Shown piece by piece: positions 9,827 through 18,307 of a stretch of DNA of 45,006 nucleotides. A program made the position numbers and the translations under genes. This stretch comes from Bradyrhizobium sp. (GTDB lineage Bacteria; Pseudomonadota; Alphaproteobacteria; Rhizobiales; Xanthobacteraceae), in assembly GCF_030697065.1 (NCBI RefSeq), contig NZ_JAUYQU010000084.1:1-45006 (forward strand). The letters are read 5' to 3'. A model generated the notes under the pieces. That model searched no databases. It had not been told where the DNA came from and was given only the letters and a program-made list of their open reading frames with translations. Numbering within the stretch: position 1 is the first letter of the stretch; each line of letters starts with the position of its first letter.

Positions 9827-10127
9827 GGCAACCTCATGCGGCGGACCCTCAAGGGGTACCCGTTCGCGCTTAAGGAGCGATGAATCCGCGCCGGTTGACG
9901 CCCTTGAAGCGCTCCAAACCGGGGACGATCGGCGATCTGTCGAATTGCAGGCAAGCTCTTAATTCCACATTTACTGTGCTCAAGAAGTGCCGGTTCCATC
10001 GAGGTTTACGCAGTCGAATTAACTGCGCCGAAATTTCCCGACCGTAGGTTACGCCCATGGTCACGGTGCTGAGACGCCGGCGAGACCAAACGTAAGTCGA
10101 CAGCCACGTGTACACATGGAGTTACAT
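9827..10127. other. Divergent promoter region hydroxylase / Flp pilin
   Basis: 301 bp without a gene. It contains a near-CtrA box TTAA-TTCCACA-TTTA (9959-9973, one mismatch in the second half-site) and a further isolated TTAAC at 10017-10021. The pilin ribosome site (ATGGAG at 10117-10122) is just before its ATG. No other ORF or structural RNA was recognised. Confidence 0.5.
9959..9973. promoter_or_regulatory. Near-consensus CtrA box upstream of the pilin gene
   Basis: TTAA-TTCCACA-TTTA: correct 7-bp spacing with one mismatch in the second half-site. It lies about 155-170 bp upstream of the pilin ATG. Weak alone; supported by the exact box at 8270. Confidence 0.3.
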
Positions 10128-10292
10128 ATGAAGAATCTGATTTCGCGTTTCGTGAAGGACGAGTCCGGCGCCACCGCCATCGAGTACGGCCTGATTGCAG
10201 CCGGCATCTCGCTCGCGATCATCGCCGTGGTGAACGGCCTCGGTACCAACCTGAACACCAAGTTCACCTCGATCAACACCTCGCTGAAATAA
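10128..10292 (+). CDS. pilA: Flp family type IVb pilin
   Basis: Major pilin of the Tad/Flp pilus, a 54-residue prepilin too short for many gene finders. The leader MKNLISRFVKDESG ends at G14 and is followed by ATAIEYGLIAAGISLAIIAVV. The Glu-Tyr at +5/+6 is the Flp hallmark, giving a mature protein of 40 residues. The prepilin peptidase CpaA is two genes downstream. The ATG has GGAG a few bases upstream. A strong terminator follows at 10315, consistent with abundant separate pilin mRNA and weaker read-through into the cpa genes. Confidence 0.96.
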   Translation: MKNLISRFVKDESGATAIEYGLIAAGISLAIIAVVNGLGTNLNTKFTSINTSLK

Positions 10293-10314
10293 GCGACGGC
10301 TGCGGAAAAGCGTC

Positions 10315-10341
10315 AAAGGCCCCGGAAATCCCGGGGCCTTT
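10315..10341 (+). terminator. Terminator after the Flp pilin gene
   Basis: Perfect 11-bp stem AAAGGCCCCGG (10315-10325) / CCGGGGCCTTT (10331-10341) with a 5-nt loop, 22 nt after the pilin stop. The T-run is short (TTTGCTGTCT), so some read-through is likely. Confidence 0.8.
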
Positions 10342-10372
10342 GCTGTCTCTATAGAGTGGTGTTGGCGTAAAC

Positions 10373-10516
10373 ATGCGTAAATCGGTGTCCGCCGCAGCGG
10401 CAACAAGCCCGGACCTTCCGGCCGGCAGCCGGGACAGGCGGGCGATGGAACTGGTCTGTCTTACGCTGGCCCTGGCGATGCTCGCCATCGCCTTTCGGAT
10501 CGCCAGTATCTTGTGA
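10373..10516 (+). CDS. Small single-pass membrane peptide between pilin and cpaA
   Basis: An open frame of 47 residues, too short for ordinary length cut-offs. A polar, basic N-terminal half (MRKSVSAAAATSPDLPAGSR) is followed by a hydrophobic helix (LVCLTLALAMLAIAFRIASI) at the C-terminus. It begins after the pilin terminator and ends 91 nt before cpaA. The ribosome site is weak (GAGTGGTG upstream). I do not recognise the family. Supporting evidence is the position and the clean single-helix layout; it could also be non-coding. Confidence 0.45.
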   Translation: MRKSVSAAAATSPDLPAGSRDRRAMELVCLTLALAMLAIAFRIASIL

Positions 10517-10607
10517 CCGCTCGGGCCGTTTCCCGATTGTTCATCTCTGACCGCTAGAATCGGGCGATGCTCCGACCTCTCGTCAGCCATACGGGCCGCT
10601 TCGTCCC

Positions 10608-11132
10608 ATGATCCTCGATATCGTTCGCCTCACGCTGTTTCCGGCCCTGATGGCGTTTGCCGCGGCGAGCGACCTCTTCACCATGACGATTTCGAACCGG
10701 ATATCGCTGGCGCTGACGGCCGGATTTCTGTTCCTCGCCCTGTTCAGCGGCATGCCATTCCTCGACATTCTCGCGCACGTCGGCGCGGGCTTGACCGTGC
10801 TCGTCATCGCCTTCGGCTGCTTTGCCATGGGCTGGGTCGGCGGCGGCGACGCCAAGGTGGCGGCCGCGGCCGCATTGTGGTTCGGCTTCGGCCATCTGCT
10901 CAACTACCTGCTCTATGCCTCGCTGTTCGGCGGCGCCCTGACATTATTGTTGCTGCAGTTCCGGCAATGGCCGCTGCCCTGGCAACTCGCGGGCCAGCCC
11001 TGGCTGCTCAAGCTGCACGCCAAGGAAACCGGCATTCCCTACGGCATCGCGCTCGCGATCGGCGCGCTGATGATCTATCCGGAAACCGAATGGATCAAGG
11101 CCGTGGACCTCAGCCACTTCGCCATGCGCTGA
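10608..11132 (+). CDS. cpaA: Prepilin peptidase CpaA (TadV-like)
   Basis: Membrane aspartyl protease (A24 family) that cleaves the leaders of the Flp pilin and TadE pseudopilins after glycine. It has 174 residues and several membrane helices. The two catalytic aspartates are visible: D22 in AASDLFTMTISNR and D81 in the GGGDAK motif (78-83). The conserved IPYGIALA segment near the C-terminus is also present. Like CpaA/TadV, it lacks the N-terminal methyltransferase domain of PilD. It starts the cpa gene series; cpaB begins 126 bp downstream after a near-CtrA box. Confidence 0.95.
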   Translation: MILDIVRLTLFPALMAFAAASDLFTMTISNRISLALTAGFLFLALFSGMPFLDILAHVGAGLTVLVIAFGCFAMGWVGGGDAKVAAAAALWFGFGHLLNYLLYASLFGGALTLLLLQFRQWPLPWQLAGQPWLLKLHAKETGIPYGIALAIGALMIYPETEWIKAVDLSHFAMR

Positions 11133-11142
11133 GCGCGTTTCG

Positions 11143-11158
11143 GTAAACTCCCGTTAAC
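11143..11158. promoter_or_regulatory. Near-consensus CtrA box upstream of cpaB
   Basis: GTAA-ACTCCCG-TTAAC with correct 7-bp spacing and one mismatch in the first half-site, about 100 bp before the cpaB ATG. A further TTAACC half-site follows at 11178-11183. This suggests an internal promoter for cpaB onward. Confidence 0.4.
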
Positions 11159-11258
11159 GCGATTTAGATACGCCTCATTAACCATGCTTTGACGAATAGC
11201 TGGTCAACTCCCATCACGGCGACGGAAGCGTCGCGGCGTAATGTGGAAAGTGAAGCGT

Positions 11259-12053
11259 ATGAATACCGCACGCATTGTGGTGCTGACGATCGCTGTCGGA
11301 GCCGGAGGCGTGGCCGCATATCTTGCGAGCGGTTCCGACACGGGACCGGCGCCGGCGGAGCCGGTGGTCCAGATGCCGACGATCGACGTTCTCGTCGCCA
11401 GGGCCGACATCGGTCTCGGCCAGTCGCTCAAGCCCGACGACCTGCAATGGCAGACCTGGCCGGCCTCTTCGAACAACAACAGCTTCATTCGCCGTGCCGA
11501 ACGGCCTGATGCCACCACGCAGGTGGCGGGGTCGATCGCGCGCTCGCCTTTCATCGCCGGCGAACCGATTCGCGAACAGAAGCTGGTCAGGGCCGACGGA
11601 TCCGGTTTCATGGCTGCGATCCTGCCCACCGGCATGCGCGCGATTTCCACCGAGATTTCACCCGAGACCGCCGCCGGCGGCTTCATCCTGCCGAACGACC
11701 GGGTCGACGTCATCCTCTCCAAACGCGAGAAGGGGGCCGACAAGAACGGTCCCGACGTCGTCAACTCCGAAGTCATCCTGACCAATGTCCGCGTGCTCGC
11801 GATCGATCAGGCGCCGAAGGAAAAGGACGGGCAGAACGCCGTGGTCGGCAAGACCGTCACGCTCGAGTTGAAGTCCGAACAGGCCGAGACGCTGGCGCGG
11901 GCGCGCCAGACCGGCACGCTGGCACTGGCGCTGCGCAGCATTGCCGACCTCAACATGGTCGAGAACAAAACCGACGATCAGGCTCCCAAGCGGGGCGACA
12001 GCATCAATGTCGTTCGCTACGGCGTCTCCAGTCCGACGACGATGCAGAAGTGA
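11259..12053 (+). CDS. cpaB: Flp pilus assembly protein CpaB (RcpC)
   Basis: Inner-membrane-anchored periplasmic protein thought to bridge the secretin and the inner-membrane platform. From the ATG at 11259 (MNTARIVVLTIAVGAGG) it has 264 residues; an in-frame ATG at 11241 would add six but lacks a good ribosome site. One N-terminal helix is followed by a SAF domain at about 40-105 (IDVLVARADIGLGQSLKPDD, then PFIAGEPIREQKLV) and the RcpC/CpaB region (GMRAISTEISPETAAGGFIL, PNDRVDVILSKRE). It is followed by cpaC after 14 nt. Confidence 0.95.
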   Translation: MNTARIVVLTIAVGAGGVAAYLASGSDTGPAPAEPVVQMPTIDVLVARADIGLGQSLKPDDLQWQTWPASSNNNSFIRRAERPDATTQVAGSIARSPFIAGEPIREQKLVRADGSGFMAAILPTGMRAISTEISPETAAGGFILPNDRVDVILSKREKGADKNGPDVVNSEVILTNVRVLAIDQAPKEKDGQNAVVGKTVTLELKSEQAETLARARQTGTLALALRSIADLNMVENKTDDQAPKRGDSINVVRYGVSSPTTMQK

Positions 12054-12067
12054 AGAGGACGCGCGAT

Positions 12068-13522
12068 ATGAAGTGCAGGGAAAGTCAGCCGGTGATCCGG
12101 ACCATGATGGTCCGCGCCCTGTCGTTTTCGGCTGTCGCGGCAATGATGTGCAATCAGGCCCTGACGCCGGTGCTCGCGAGCGACTATCGCGCCGCGGCGC
12201 CGTTTGCCGCCGATGGCCAGATGAACGCACGCTTTCTTGCGCTCGGCATCGGCAAATCCATCGTGATCGACCTGCCGCGCGACATCAAGGACGTGCTGGT
12301 CGCGGACCCCAAGATCGCCAATGCCGTCGTCCGCTCCTCTCAGCGCGCCTACATCATCGGCGCCGCGGTCGGTCAGACCAACATCGTGTTCTTCGATTCC
12401 GCCGGCCAGCAGATCGCGGCCTACGATATCGCGGTCAAGCGCGACCTTAACGGCTTGCGCGCGGCGCTGAAGAGCACGCTGCCCAATGCCGATATCCAGA
12501 TCGAAGGTGTCGGCGACGGCGTCATGCTGACCGGGTCGGCGGCAAGCCCGGTAGAGGCGCAGCAGGCCGGCGAGCTCGCCGCGCGCCTGGTAGGCGGCAC
12601 CGAAAAGGTGGTCAACTCGATCGCGGTGCGAGGCCGCGACCAGGTGATGCTGAAGGTCACCGTCGCCGAAGTCGCGCGCACGGTCATCAAGCAGCTCGGC
12701 ATCGATCTCTCCGGCAGCCTGAATTACGGCACCGCGGTCGTGAACTTCAACAATTCCAACCCCTTTACCGCACTTGGCCGCACGCTGGTCGCCGATAACG
12801 CCGCGACCGCTTCGTTCGGCTCGGTGTCGGCCACCATCCGCGCGATGGAGAACGCCGGCGTGGTGCGCACGCTGGCGGAACCGAACCTGACCGCGATTTC
12901 CGGCGAGTCCGCGTCCTTCATCGCCGGCGGCGAATTTCCGGTCCCGGGTGGCTACAACTGCGATTCCGTTACCCGTGTCTGTACGACCCAGGTCACCTTC
13001 AAGAAGTTCGGTATCTCGCTGAACTTCACCCCGGTCGTGCTGACAGAGGGCCGCATCAGTCTGCGGGTCATGACCGAGGTCTCCGAGCTGTCGAATGAAA
13101 ACGCCATTACGCTCAGCCAGGGATCCGGCAATTCGCTGACGGTCCCCTCGGTCAAGACCCGCCGCGCGGAAACCACGCTCGAAATTCCCTCGGGCGGCGC
13201 GATGGCGATGGCGGGCCTGATCCAGGAATCGACCAAGCAGGCCATTAACGGCCTGCCGGGCCTGGCGCAGCTGCCGGTACTCGGAACGCTGTTCCGCAGC
13301 CGCGACTTCGTGAACAGCCAGACCGAACTGGTGGTGCTGGTCACGCCCTTCATCGTGCGCGCGGTGGCGCAGAAGGATCTGTCGAGGCCGGATGACGGCT
13401 TTGCCAATGCGTCGGATCCGCAGGCCGCCCTGCTCGGCAGCATCAATCGCATCTACGGCGTCCCGGGCCGCGTCGAACCGGGCCGGAATTATCGCGGCAC
13501 CTACGGCTTTATCACCGACTAG
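12068..13522 (+). CDS. cpaC: Outer-membrane secretin CpaC (RcpA)
   Basis: Forms the outer-membrane pore of the Tad pilus. From the ATG at 12068 (GAGGA just upstream) it has 484 residues; an upstream in-frame GTG at 12050 overlaps cpaB and is less likely. After a signal peptide (ending near VLASDY) comes the pilus-formation N-terminal domain at about 55-125 (LGIGKSIVIDLPRDIKDVLV). A BON-like region follows (LTGSAASPVEAQQAGELA), then the secretin domain at about 195-445, with signature segments such as LPGLAQLPVLGTLFRSRDF and TELVVLVTPFIV. Its N-terminal domain is strikingly similar to the extra segment in TadB of this locus. Confidence 0.96.
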   Translation: MKCRESQPVIRTMMVRALSFSAVAAMMCNQALTPVLASDYRAAAPFAADGQMNARFLALGIGKSIVIDLPRDIKDVLVADPKIANAVVRSSQRAYIIGAAVGQTNIVFFDSAGQQIAAYDIAVKRDLNGLRAALKSTLPNADIQIEGVGDGVMLTGSAASPVEAQQAGELAARLVGGTEKVVNSIAVRGRDQVMLKVTVAEVARTVIKQLGIDLSGSLNYGTAVVNFNNSNPFTALGRTLVADNAATASFGSVSATIRAMENAGVVRTLAEPNLTAISGESASFIAGGEFPVPGGYNCDSVTRVCTTQVTFKKFGISLNFTPVVLTEGRISLRVMTEVSELSNENAITLSQGSGNSLTVPSVKTRRAETTLEIPSGGAMAMAGLIQESTKQAINGLPGLAQLPVLGTLFRSRDFVNSQTELVVLVTPFIVRAVAQKDLSRPDDGFANASDPQAALLGSINRIYGVPGRVEPGRNYRGTYGFITD

Positions 13523-13542
13523 GCGGGACGAGGACCAAAACG

Positions 13543-14283
13543 ATGACAATCAAACTACCCCTCGATCGCAGTCGCGCTGTCCGCCTGGCGGGATCGCTTG
13601 TCGGTCTGGCCGTCGTGCTGGGCGCCTGCAGGCACACCGGCGACGTCGCCGTGGCCGAGCCCTATCCCCACGATTACCGCCAGCGCCACCCGATCGCGAT
13701 CGAGGAATCCAGCCGCTCGGTGGTGATCTTCGTCGGGCAGGCACGGGGCGGCCTTTCCGCCGCGCAGCGCGCCGACGTGATCGGGCTGGCGCAGGTCTGG
13801 CTGCGCGAAGGCACCGGCGCCATCACCGCCGACGTGCCGGTCGATACGCCGAACGCGCGCGCGGCCGCAGACTCGTTCCGGGAAATTCAGGCGACGCTGA
13901 CTGCCGCCGGCGTGCCGCATCGCGGGGTCGTCGCCCGCCGCTACAAGCCTGACGATCCGCGCACGCTGGCGACGATCCGGCTGAACTATCCGAAGATCGC
14001 GGCGGTGGCGGGTCCCTGCGGGTTGTGGCCCGAGGATCTCGGTCCCTCGATCAAGAACAGGAGCTACTTCGAGAACAAGCAGTATTACAATTTCGGCTGC
14101 GCCTATCAGCGCAACATGGCGGCGATGGTCGACAATCCGGCCGACCTGGTGCAGCCGCGAAGCGAGACACCGGCCTATACGCCCCGGCGCAGCATGGCCT
14201 TCGACAAGTATCGCAAGGGTACTTCGACCGCGACCACCTATCCCGAATCCGACAAGGCCAAACTCAGCGATACAGGCAAATGA
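13543..14283 (+). CDS. cpaD: Pilus assembly lipoprotein CpaD
   Basis: Predicted outer-membrane lipoprotein, 246 residues. The signal ends in the lipobox VLGAC, followed by RHTGDVAVAEPYPHDYRQRH. The CpaD family is recognised from the DYRQRHPIAIEES motif, the central region and the C-terminal NFGCAYQRNMAAMVDNPADL. It stabilises or targets the CpaC secretin in related systems. It is 20 nt after cpaC and its TGA overlaps the cpaE ATG by 4 nt. Confidence 0.95.
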   Translation: MTIKLPLDRSRAVRLAGSLVGLAVVLGACRHTGDVAVAEPYPHDYRQRHPIAIEESSRSVVIFVGQARGGLSAAQRADVIGLAQVWLREGTGAITADVPVDTPNARAAADSFREIQATLTAAGVPHRGVVARRYKPDDPRTLATIRLNYPKIAAVAGPCGLWPEDLGPSIKNRSYFENKQYYNFGCAYQRNMAAMVDNPADLVQPRSETPAYTPRRSMAFDKYRKGTSTATTYPESDKAKLSDTGK

Positions 14284-15545
14284 TCAGCTACGCGCGTCAG
14301 AAAATCGAACAACAGCCGGACGGATCGCCGCCCGCGGAAGATCACATTGCGCCCGCGCCGCGTGTATCGGTGCAGGCGTTTTGCGAGACCGTGGAAACCG
14401 CGGCCGCCGTGCAATCGGCGGGCGAAGACCGCCGCCTCGGCAAGGCCCATCTCAAGATCCAGATGGGCGGCATGGCGGCGGCAATCGAGGCCTATCGCAC
14501 CGCGCCGACGCCGAACGTGATTATCCTGGAAACCGAGGGACGCACCGACATCCTCGCCGGGCTCGATCAACTTGCCACCGTGTGCGATTCCGGAACCCGG
14601 GCGGTCGTGATCGGCAAGATCAACGACGTCACGCTGTATCGCGAACTGGTCCGCCGCGGCGTCAGCGACTATGTGCTCGCGCCGGTCCACACGATCGACG
14701 TGGTGCGCTCGGTCTGCAATCTGTTTTCGGCGCCGGAGGCCAAGGCCGTCGGCCGCATCATCGCCATCGTCGGCGCCAAGGGCGGCGTCGGCTCCTCCAC
14801 CATCGCGCACAACGTCGCCTGGGCGATCGCGCGCGACCTGGCGCTGGACTCGGTGGTGGCCGACCTCGACCTCGCCTTCGGCACCGCCGGGCTCGATTAC
14901 AACCAGGATCCGCCCCAGGGCATTGCCGACGCCGTGTTCTCGCCGGATCGGGTCGATACCGCCTTCATCGACCGGCTGCTGTCGAAATGCACCGACCATC
15001 TCAGCCTGCTGGCCGCGCCGGCGACACTGGAGCGGGTTTACGACTTCGGCGCCGAGGCCTTCGACTCGATCTTCGATACGCTTCGGACCACGATGCCCTG
15101 CATCGTGCTCGACGTCCCCCATCAATGGTCGGGCTGGACGCGGCGTGCCCTGATCGGCGCCGACGACATCCTGATCGTCGGGGCGCCGGACCTCGCCAAC
15201 CTGCGCAACACCAAGAATATCTTCGACCTGTTGAAAGCCGCGCGGCCCAACGACCGGACGCCGCTCTACTGCCTCAATATGGTCGGCATGCCGAAACGGC
15301 CGGAAATCAACGCCGGCGAATTCGCCAAGGCGATCGAGAGCCAGCCGATCGCATCGATACCGTTCGACCCGCAGATGTTCGGGTCGGCCGCCAACAACGG
15401 CCAGATGATCGCGGAGATTTCCGCCAATCATCGTACCACCGAGATCTTTCTGCAGATCGCGCAACGGCTGACAGGCCGCGGCGAGACCAAAAAACCGCGG
15501 GGTTCCTTCCTGTCACCCCTGCTCGAGAAGCTGCGGGCCAAGTAA
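14280..15545 (+). CDS. cpaE: Pilus assembly ATPase-like protein CpaE (TadZ)
   Basis: Polar localisation and assembly factor of the MinD/ParA superfamily, 421 residues from the ATG at 14280 that overlaps the cpaD stop. The N-terminal 130 or so residues resemble a degenerate receiver domain (NVIILETEGRTDILAGLDQL, then GVSDYVLAPV). A MinD-like domain follows with the P-loop KGGVGSST (167-174), in which the usual GK[S/T] lysine is replaced by Ser. Atypical P-loops are known in the TadZ/CpaE group, so nucleotide binding may be altered. The VVADLDLAFGTAGLDYNQ segment corresponds to the A' motif. Confidence 0.94.
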   Translation: MISYARQKIEQQPDGSPPAEDHIAPAPRVSVQAFCETVETAAAVQSAGEDRRLGKAHLKIQMGGMAAAIEAYRTAPTPNVIILETEGRTDILAGLDQLATVCDSGTRAVVIGKINDVTLYRELVRRGVSDYVLAPVHTIDVVRSVCNLFSAPEAKAVGRIIAIVGAKGGVGSSTIAHNVAWAIARDLALDSVVADLDLAFGTAGLDYNQDPPQGIADAVFSPDRVDTAFIDRLLSKCTDHLSLLAAPATLERVYDFGAEAFDSIFDTLRTTMPCIVLDVPHQWSGWTRRALIGADDILIVGAPDLANLRNTKNIFDLLKAARPNDRTPLYCLNMVGMPKRPEINAGEFAKAIESQPIASIPFDPQMFGSAANNGQMIAEISANHRTTEIFLQIAQRLTGRGETKKPRGSFLSPLLEKLRAK

Positions 15546-15563
15546 CCCGCATGGAGTATCGTC

Positions 15564-17024
15564 GTGTTTGGTAAGCGTAGCGGAACTGAAGGCGATACGC
15601 GGGCTGCGAAGCCCGCCGCAGGCGTGACCTATCCGCCTGCCGCGGCTCCGGCCGCCGTTGCACCGCCCGTCGTATCCTCACCGCCGATCTCTCCGGCGAA
15701 ATCGGGGCCGCCCGCGCCCGCCATCGACGCGCGGCGGTCGGACAGCTATTATCAGGTCAAGGCCACGATCTTCGGCGCCCTGATCGAAGCGATCGACCTT
15801 GCCCAGCTCGCCAAGCTCGACGGTGAATCGGCGCGCGAGGAAATTCGCGATATCGTCAACGAGATCATCGCGATCAAGAACATCGTGATGTCGATCGCCG
15901 AGCAGGAAGAACTGCTCGACGATATCTGCAACGACGTTCTCGGATACGGACCGCTGGAGCCGCTGCTGTCGCGCGACGATATCTCCGACATCATGGTCAA
16001 CGGCGCCGGAACGGTGTTCATCGAAGTCGCTGGCCGTATTCAGAAGACCGGGATCCGCTTCCGCGACAACCAGCAGCTCCTGAATATCTGCCAGCGCATC
16101 GTCAGCCAGGTCGGCCGGCGCGTCGACGAATCCTCCCCTATCTGCGATGCCCGTCTCGCCGACGGCTCGCGCGTCAACGCCATCGTGCCGCCGCTGGCGA
16201 TCGACGGCCCGGCGCTGACCATCCGCAAATTCAAGAAGGACAAGCTGACGCTGGATCAGCTGGTCAAGTTCGGCGCGATCACGCCCGAGGGCGCCGACAT
16301 CCTGCAGATCATCGGGCGCTGCCGCGCCAACGTGCTGATTTCCGGCGGCACCGGTTCGGGCAAGACCACGCTGTTGAACTGCCTGACCCAGTATATCGAC
16401 GACGACGAGCGCATCATCACCTGCGAAGACGCCGCCGAACTCCAGTTGCAGCAGCCGCATGTGGTGCGGCTGGAAACCCGGCCCCCCAACATCGAGGGCG
16501 AAGGCCAGGTCACGATGCGTGAACTGGTCCGCAACTGCCTGCGTATGCGCCCCGAGCGCATCATCGTCGGCGAAGTCCGCGGACCCGAAGCCTTCGATCT
16601 GCTGCAGGCCATGAATACCGGTCACGACGGATCGATGGGAACGCTGCACGCCAACAACCCGCGCGAAGCGCTGTCCCGCTGCGAATCCATGATCACCATG
16701 GGCGGATTTTCGCTGCCGTCGCGGACCATCCGCGAGATGATCTGCGCCTCGATCGACATCGTGATCCAGGCCGCGCGCCTGCGCGACGGTTCGCGCCGCA
16801 TCACCCACATCACCGAGGTGATGGGCATGGAAGGCGACACCATCATCACCCAGGACCTGTTCATCTACGACATGGTCGGCGAGGACACCAACGGCAACAT
16901 CATCGGCCGGCATCGTTCGACCGGCATCGGACGGCCCCGCTTCTGGGATCGTGCGCGATATTACGGTGAAGAGAAGCGGCTTGCGGCGGCACTCGACGCC
17001 GCCGAAGTCATCGTGGAAGTCTGA
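15564..17024 (+). CDS. cpaF: Secretion ATPase CpaF (TadA)
   Basis: Cytoplasmic hexameric ATPase driving pilus extension and retraction. It has 486 residues from a GTG start at 15564 (GGAG at 15554-15557). A Pro/Ala-rich N-terminal segment of about 55 residues precedes the conserved N-terminal domain ([20 protein letters not shown]). Walker [10 protein letters not shown] is at about 261-269. Asp-box and Walker B-type segments (CEDAAELQL and [15 protein letters not shown]) follow, then the [12 protein letters not shown]is box. It is followed by tadB after 11 nt. Confidence 0.96.
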   Translation: MFGKRSGTEGDTRAAKPAAGVTYPPAAAPAAVAPPVVSSPPISPAKSGPPAPAIDARRSDSYYQVKATIFGALIEAIDLAQLAKLDGESAREEIRDIVNEIIAIKNIVMSIAEQEELLDDICNDVLGYGPLEPLLSRDDISDIMVNGAGTVFIEVAGRIQKTGIRFRDNQQLLNICQRIVSQVGRRVDESSPICDARLADGSRVNAIVPPLAIDGPALTIRKFKKDKLTLDQLVKFGAITPEGADILQIIGRCRANVLISGGTGSGKTTLLNCLTQYIDDDERIITCEDAAELQLQQPHVVRLETRPPNIEGEGQVTMRELVRNCLRMRPERIIVGEVRGPEAFDLLQAMNTGHDGSMGTLHANNPREALSRCESMITMGGFSLPSRTIREMICASIDIVIQAARLRDGSRRITHITEVMGMEGDTIITQDLFIYDMVGEDTNGNIIGRHRSTGIGRPRFWDRARYYGEEKRLAAALDAAEVIVEV

Positions 17025-17035
17025 AGGAGCGAGCC

Positions 17036-18298
17036 ATGAACATGCAGACGCTCGCTCTGGCCTTTCTCGCCGCCACCGCCATCGGCGGCGTGGCATGGGT
17101 GTTTCTGTATCCGCTGCTGTCGGGGCAGCGAAAGGCGGAGAACCGCCGCGCCTCCGTCGCCAGCCCGGAGCCAGTTACCCGCAATGTCGTCGACAAGAAC
17201 CAGCGTTCGCGCCGCGAGCAGGTCGAAGGATCGCTGAAGGAGCTCGACGCGCGCCGCCAGAAGGAAAAACGCGTCTCGCTGAGCGTCCGCCTCACCCAGG
17301 CCGGCCTCGACTGGACGCCGAAGAAATTCATCACGATCTCGGCCATCCTCGGGCTGGTGACCTTCGCGGCGGTGATGTTGCCGTCGCTGAAGCCTGGAAA
17401 CAGCTCCGGAACGGCTCCGGTTCTCGTCGATCCGGCATCGACCACCAGTTCGGTCGATCTCGGCCTGGGAAAGGCATTGGTGATCGATCTGCGCCGGAAC
17501 CTCACCAGCGTCCGCACAAGCGACCCGACGGTAGCAAATGCGACGGTGCGGTCGGCCCAGCAGATTTTCGTCACGGCGGCCACCGAGGGCCGCACCACCA
17601 TCGTGGTGTCGGACGCCACCGGCAAGCCGGTGGCAACTTACGAAGTCTTCGTCAGCGCCGAGGGCGGTTTGCGCGGACTGCTCGGCGCGCTGGGGCTGGC
17701 GTTCGCCGCCGGCTTCGGGCTGCCGCGCTGGACCCTGGGCTACCTCAAGACGCGCCGGGAAAAGGCATTCCTCAAGGCGCTGCCGGACGCCGTCGACGTC
17801 ATCGTGCGCGGCATCAAGGCCGGCCTGCCGCTGTTCGAATCCATCAAGGTGGTCGCCGCCGACGCGCCGGAGCCGCTGCGGGGCGAATTTCTGTCCATCA
17901 TCGAAACCCAGGCGATCGGCATGCCGCTCGGCGATGCCTGCGTGCGCCTGTACGAGCGGATGCCGGTGCCGGAAGCGAATTTCTTCGGGATCGTGATCGC
18001 GATCCAGCAAAAGTCCGGCGGCAACCTGTCGGAAGCGCTCGGCAACCTGTCGAAGGTGCTGCGCGACCGCAAGCGGATGGCCGAGAAGATCCAGGCGATG
18101 TCGATGGAAGCCAAGGCGTCCGCCGGCATCATCGGTTCGCTGCCGCCGATCGTCATGCTGCTCGTCTACCTCTCGACCCCCGAATACATCTCGTTGCTGT
18201 GGACCCATCCGACAGGCCAGCTAATGCTGGTCGGCTGCGTGATTTGGATGGGCATGGGCATCTTCGTGATGAAGAGAATGATCAACTTCGACTTCTGA
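17036..18298 (+). CDS. tadB: Inner-membrane platform protein TadB with an extra embedded domain
   Basis: Type II secretion F-like platform protein that works with TadC and CpaF. It has 420 residues, about 100 more than a usual TadB. Helix 1 (6-28) and a charged cytoplasmic segment are followed by helix 2 (98-117). An unusual segment at about 118-208 comes next, then helix 3 (GLLGALGLAFAAGFGLP, 214-230) and the cytoplasmic T2SSF domain (from about 245: ALPDAVDVIVRGIKAGLPLF) with final helices. The inserted part contains a Ser/Thr-rich linker and about 65 residues matching the CpaC N-terminal domain (LGLGKALVIDLRRN, SDPTVANATVRSAQ, YEVFV). The frame is uninterrupted and base composition is like its neighbours. 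Topology predicts the insert is periplasmic. Confidence 0.94.
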   Translation: MNMQTLALAFLAATAIGGVAWVFLYPLLSGQRKAENRRASVASPEPVTRNVVDKNQRSRREQVEGSLKELDARRQKEKRVSLSVRLTQAGLDWTPKKFITISAILGLVTFAAVMLPSLKPGNSSGTAPVLVDPASTTSSVDLGLGKALVIDLRRNLTSVRTSDPTVANATVRSAQQIFVTAATEGRTTIVVSDATGKPVATYEVFVSAEGGLRGLLGALGLAFAAGFGLPRWTLGYLKTRREKAFLKALPDAVDVIVRGIKAGLPLFESIKVVAADAPEPLRGEFLSIIETQAIGMPLGDACVRLYERMPVPEANFFGIVIAIQQKSGGNLSEALGNLSKVLRDRKRMAEKIQAMSMEAKASAGIIGSLPPIVMLLVYLSTPEYISLLWTHPTGQLMLVGCVIWMGMGIFVMKRMINFDF

Positions 18299-18307
18299 CG
18301 GTGCAGC

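Noticed and set aside
12017..13549. 510-codon minus-strand frame opposite cpaC
   Set aside because: Antisense of a clear secretin gene; Arg/Asp/His-rich with no recognisable domain.
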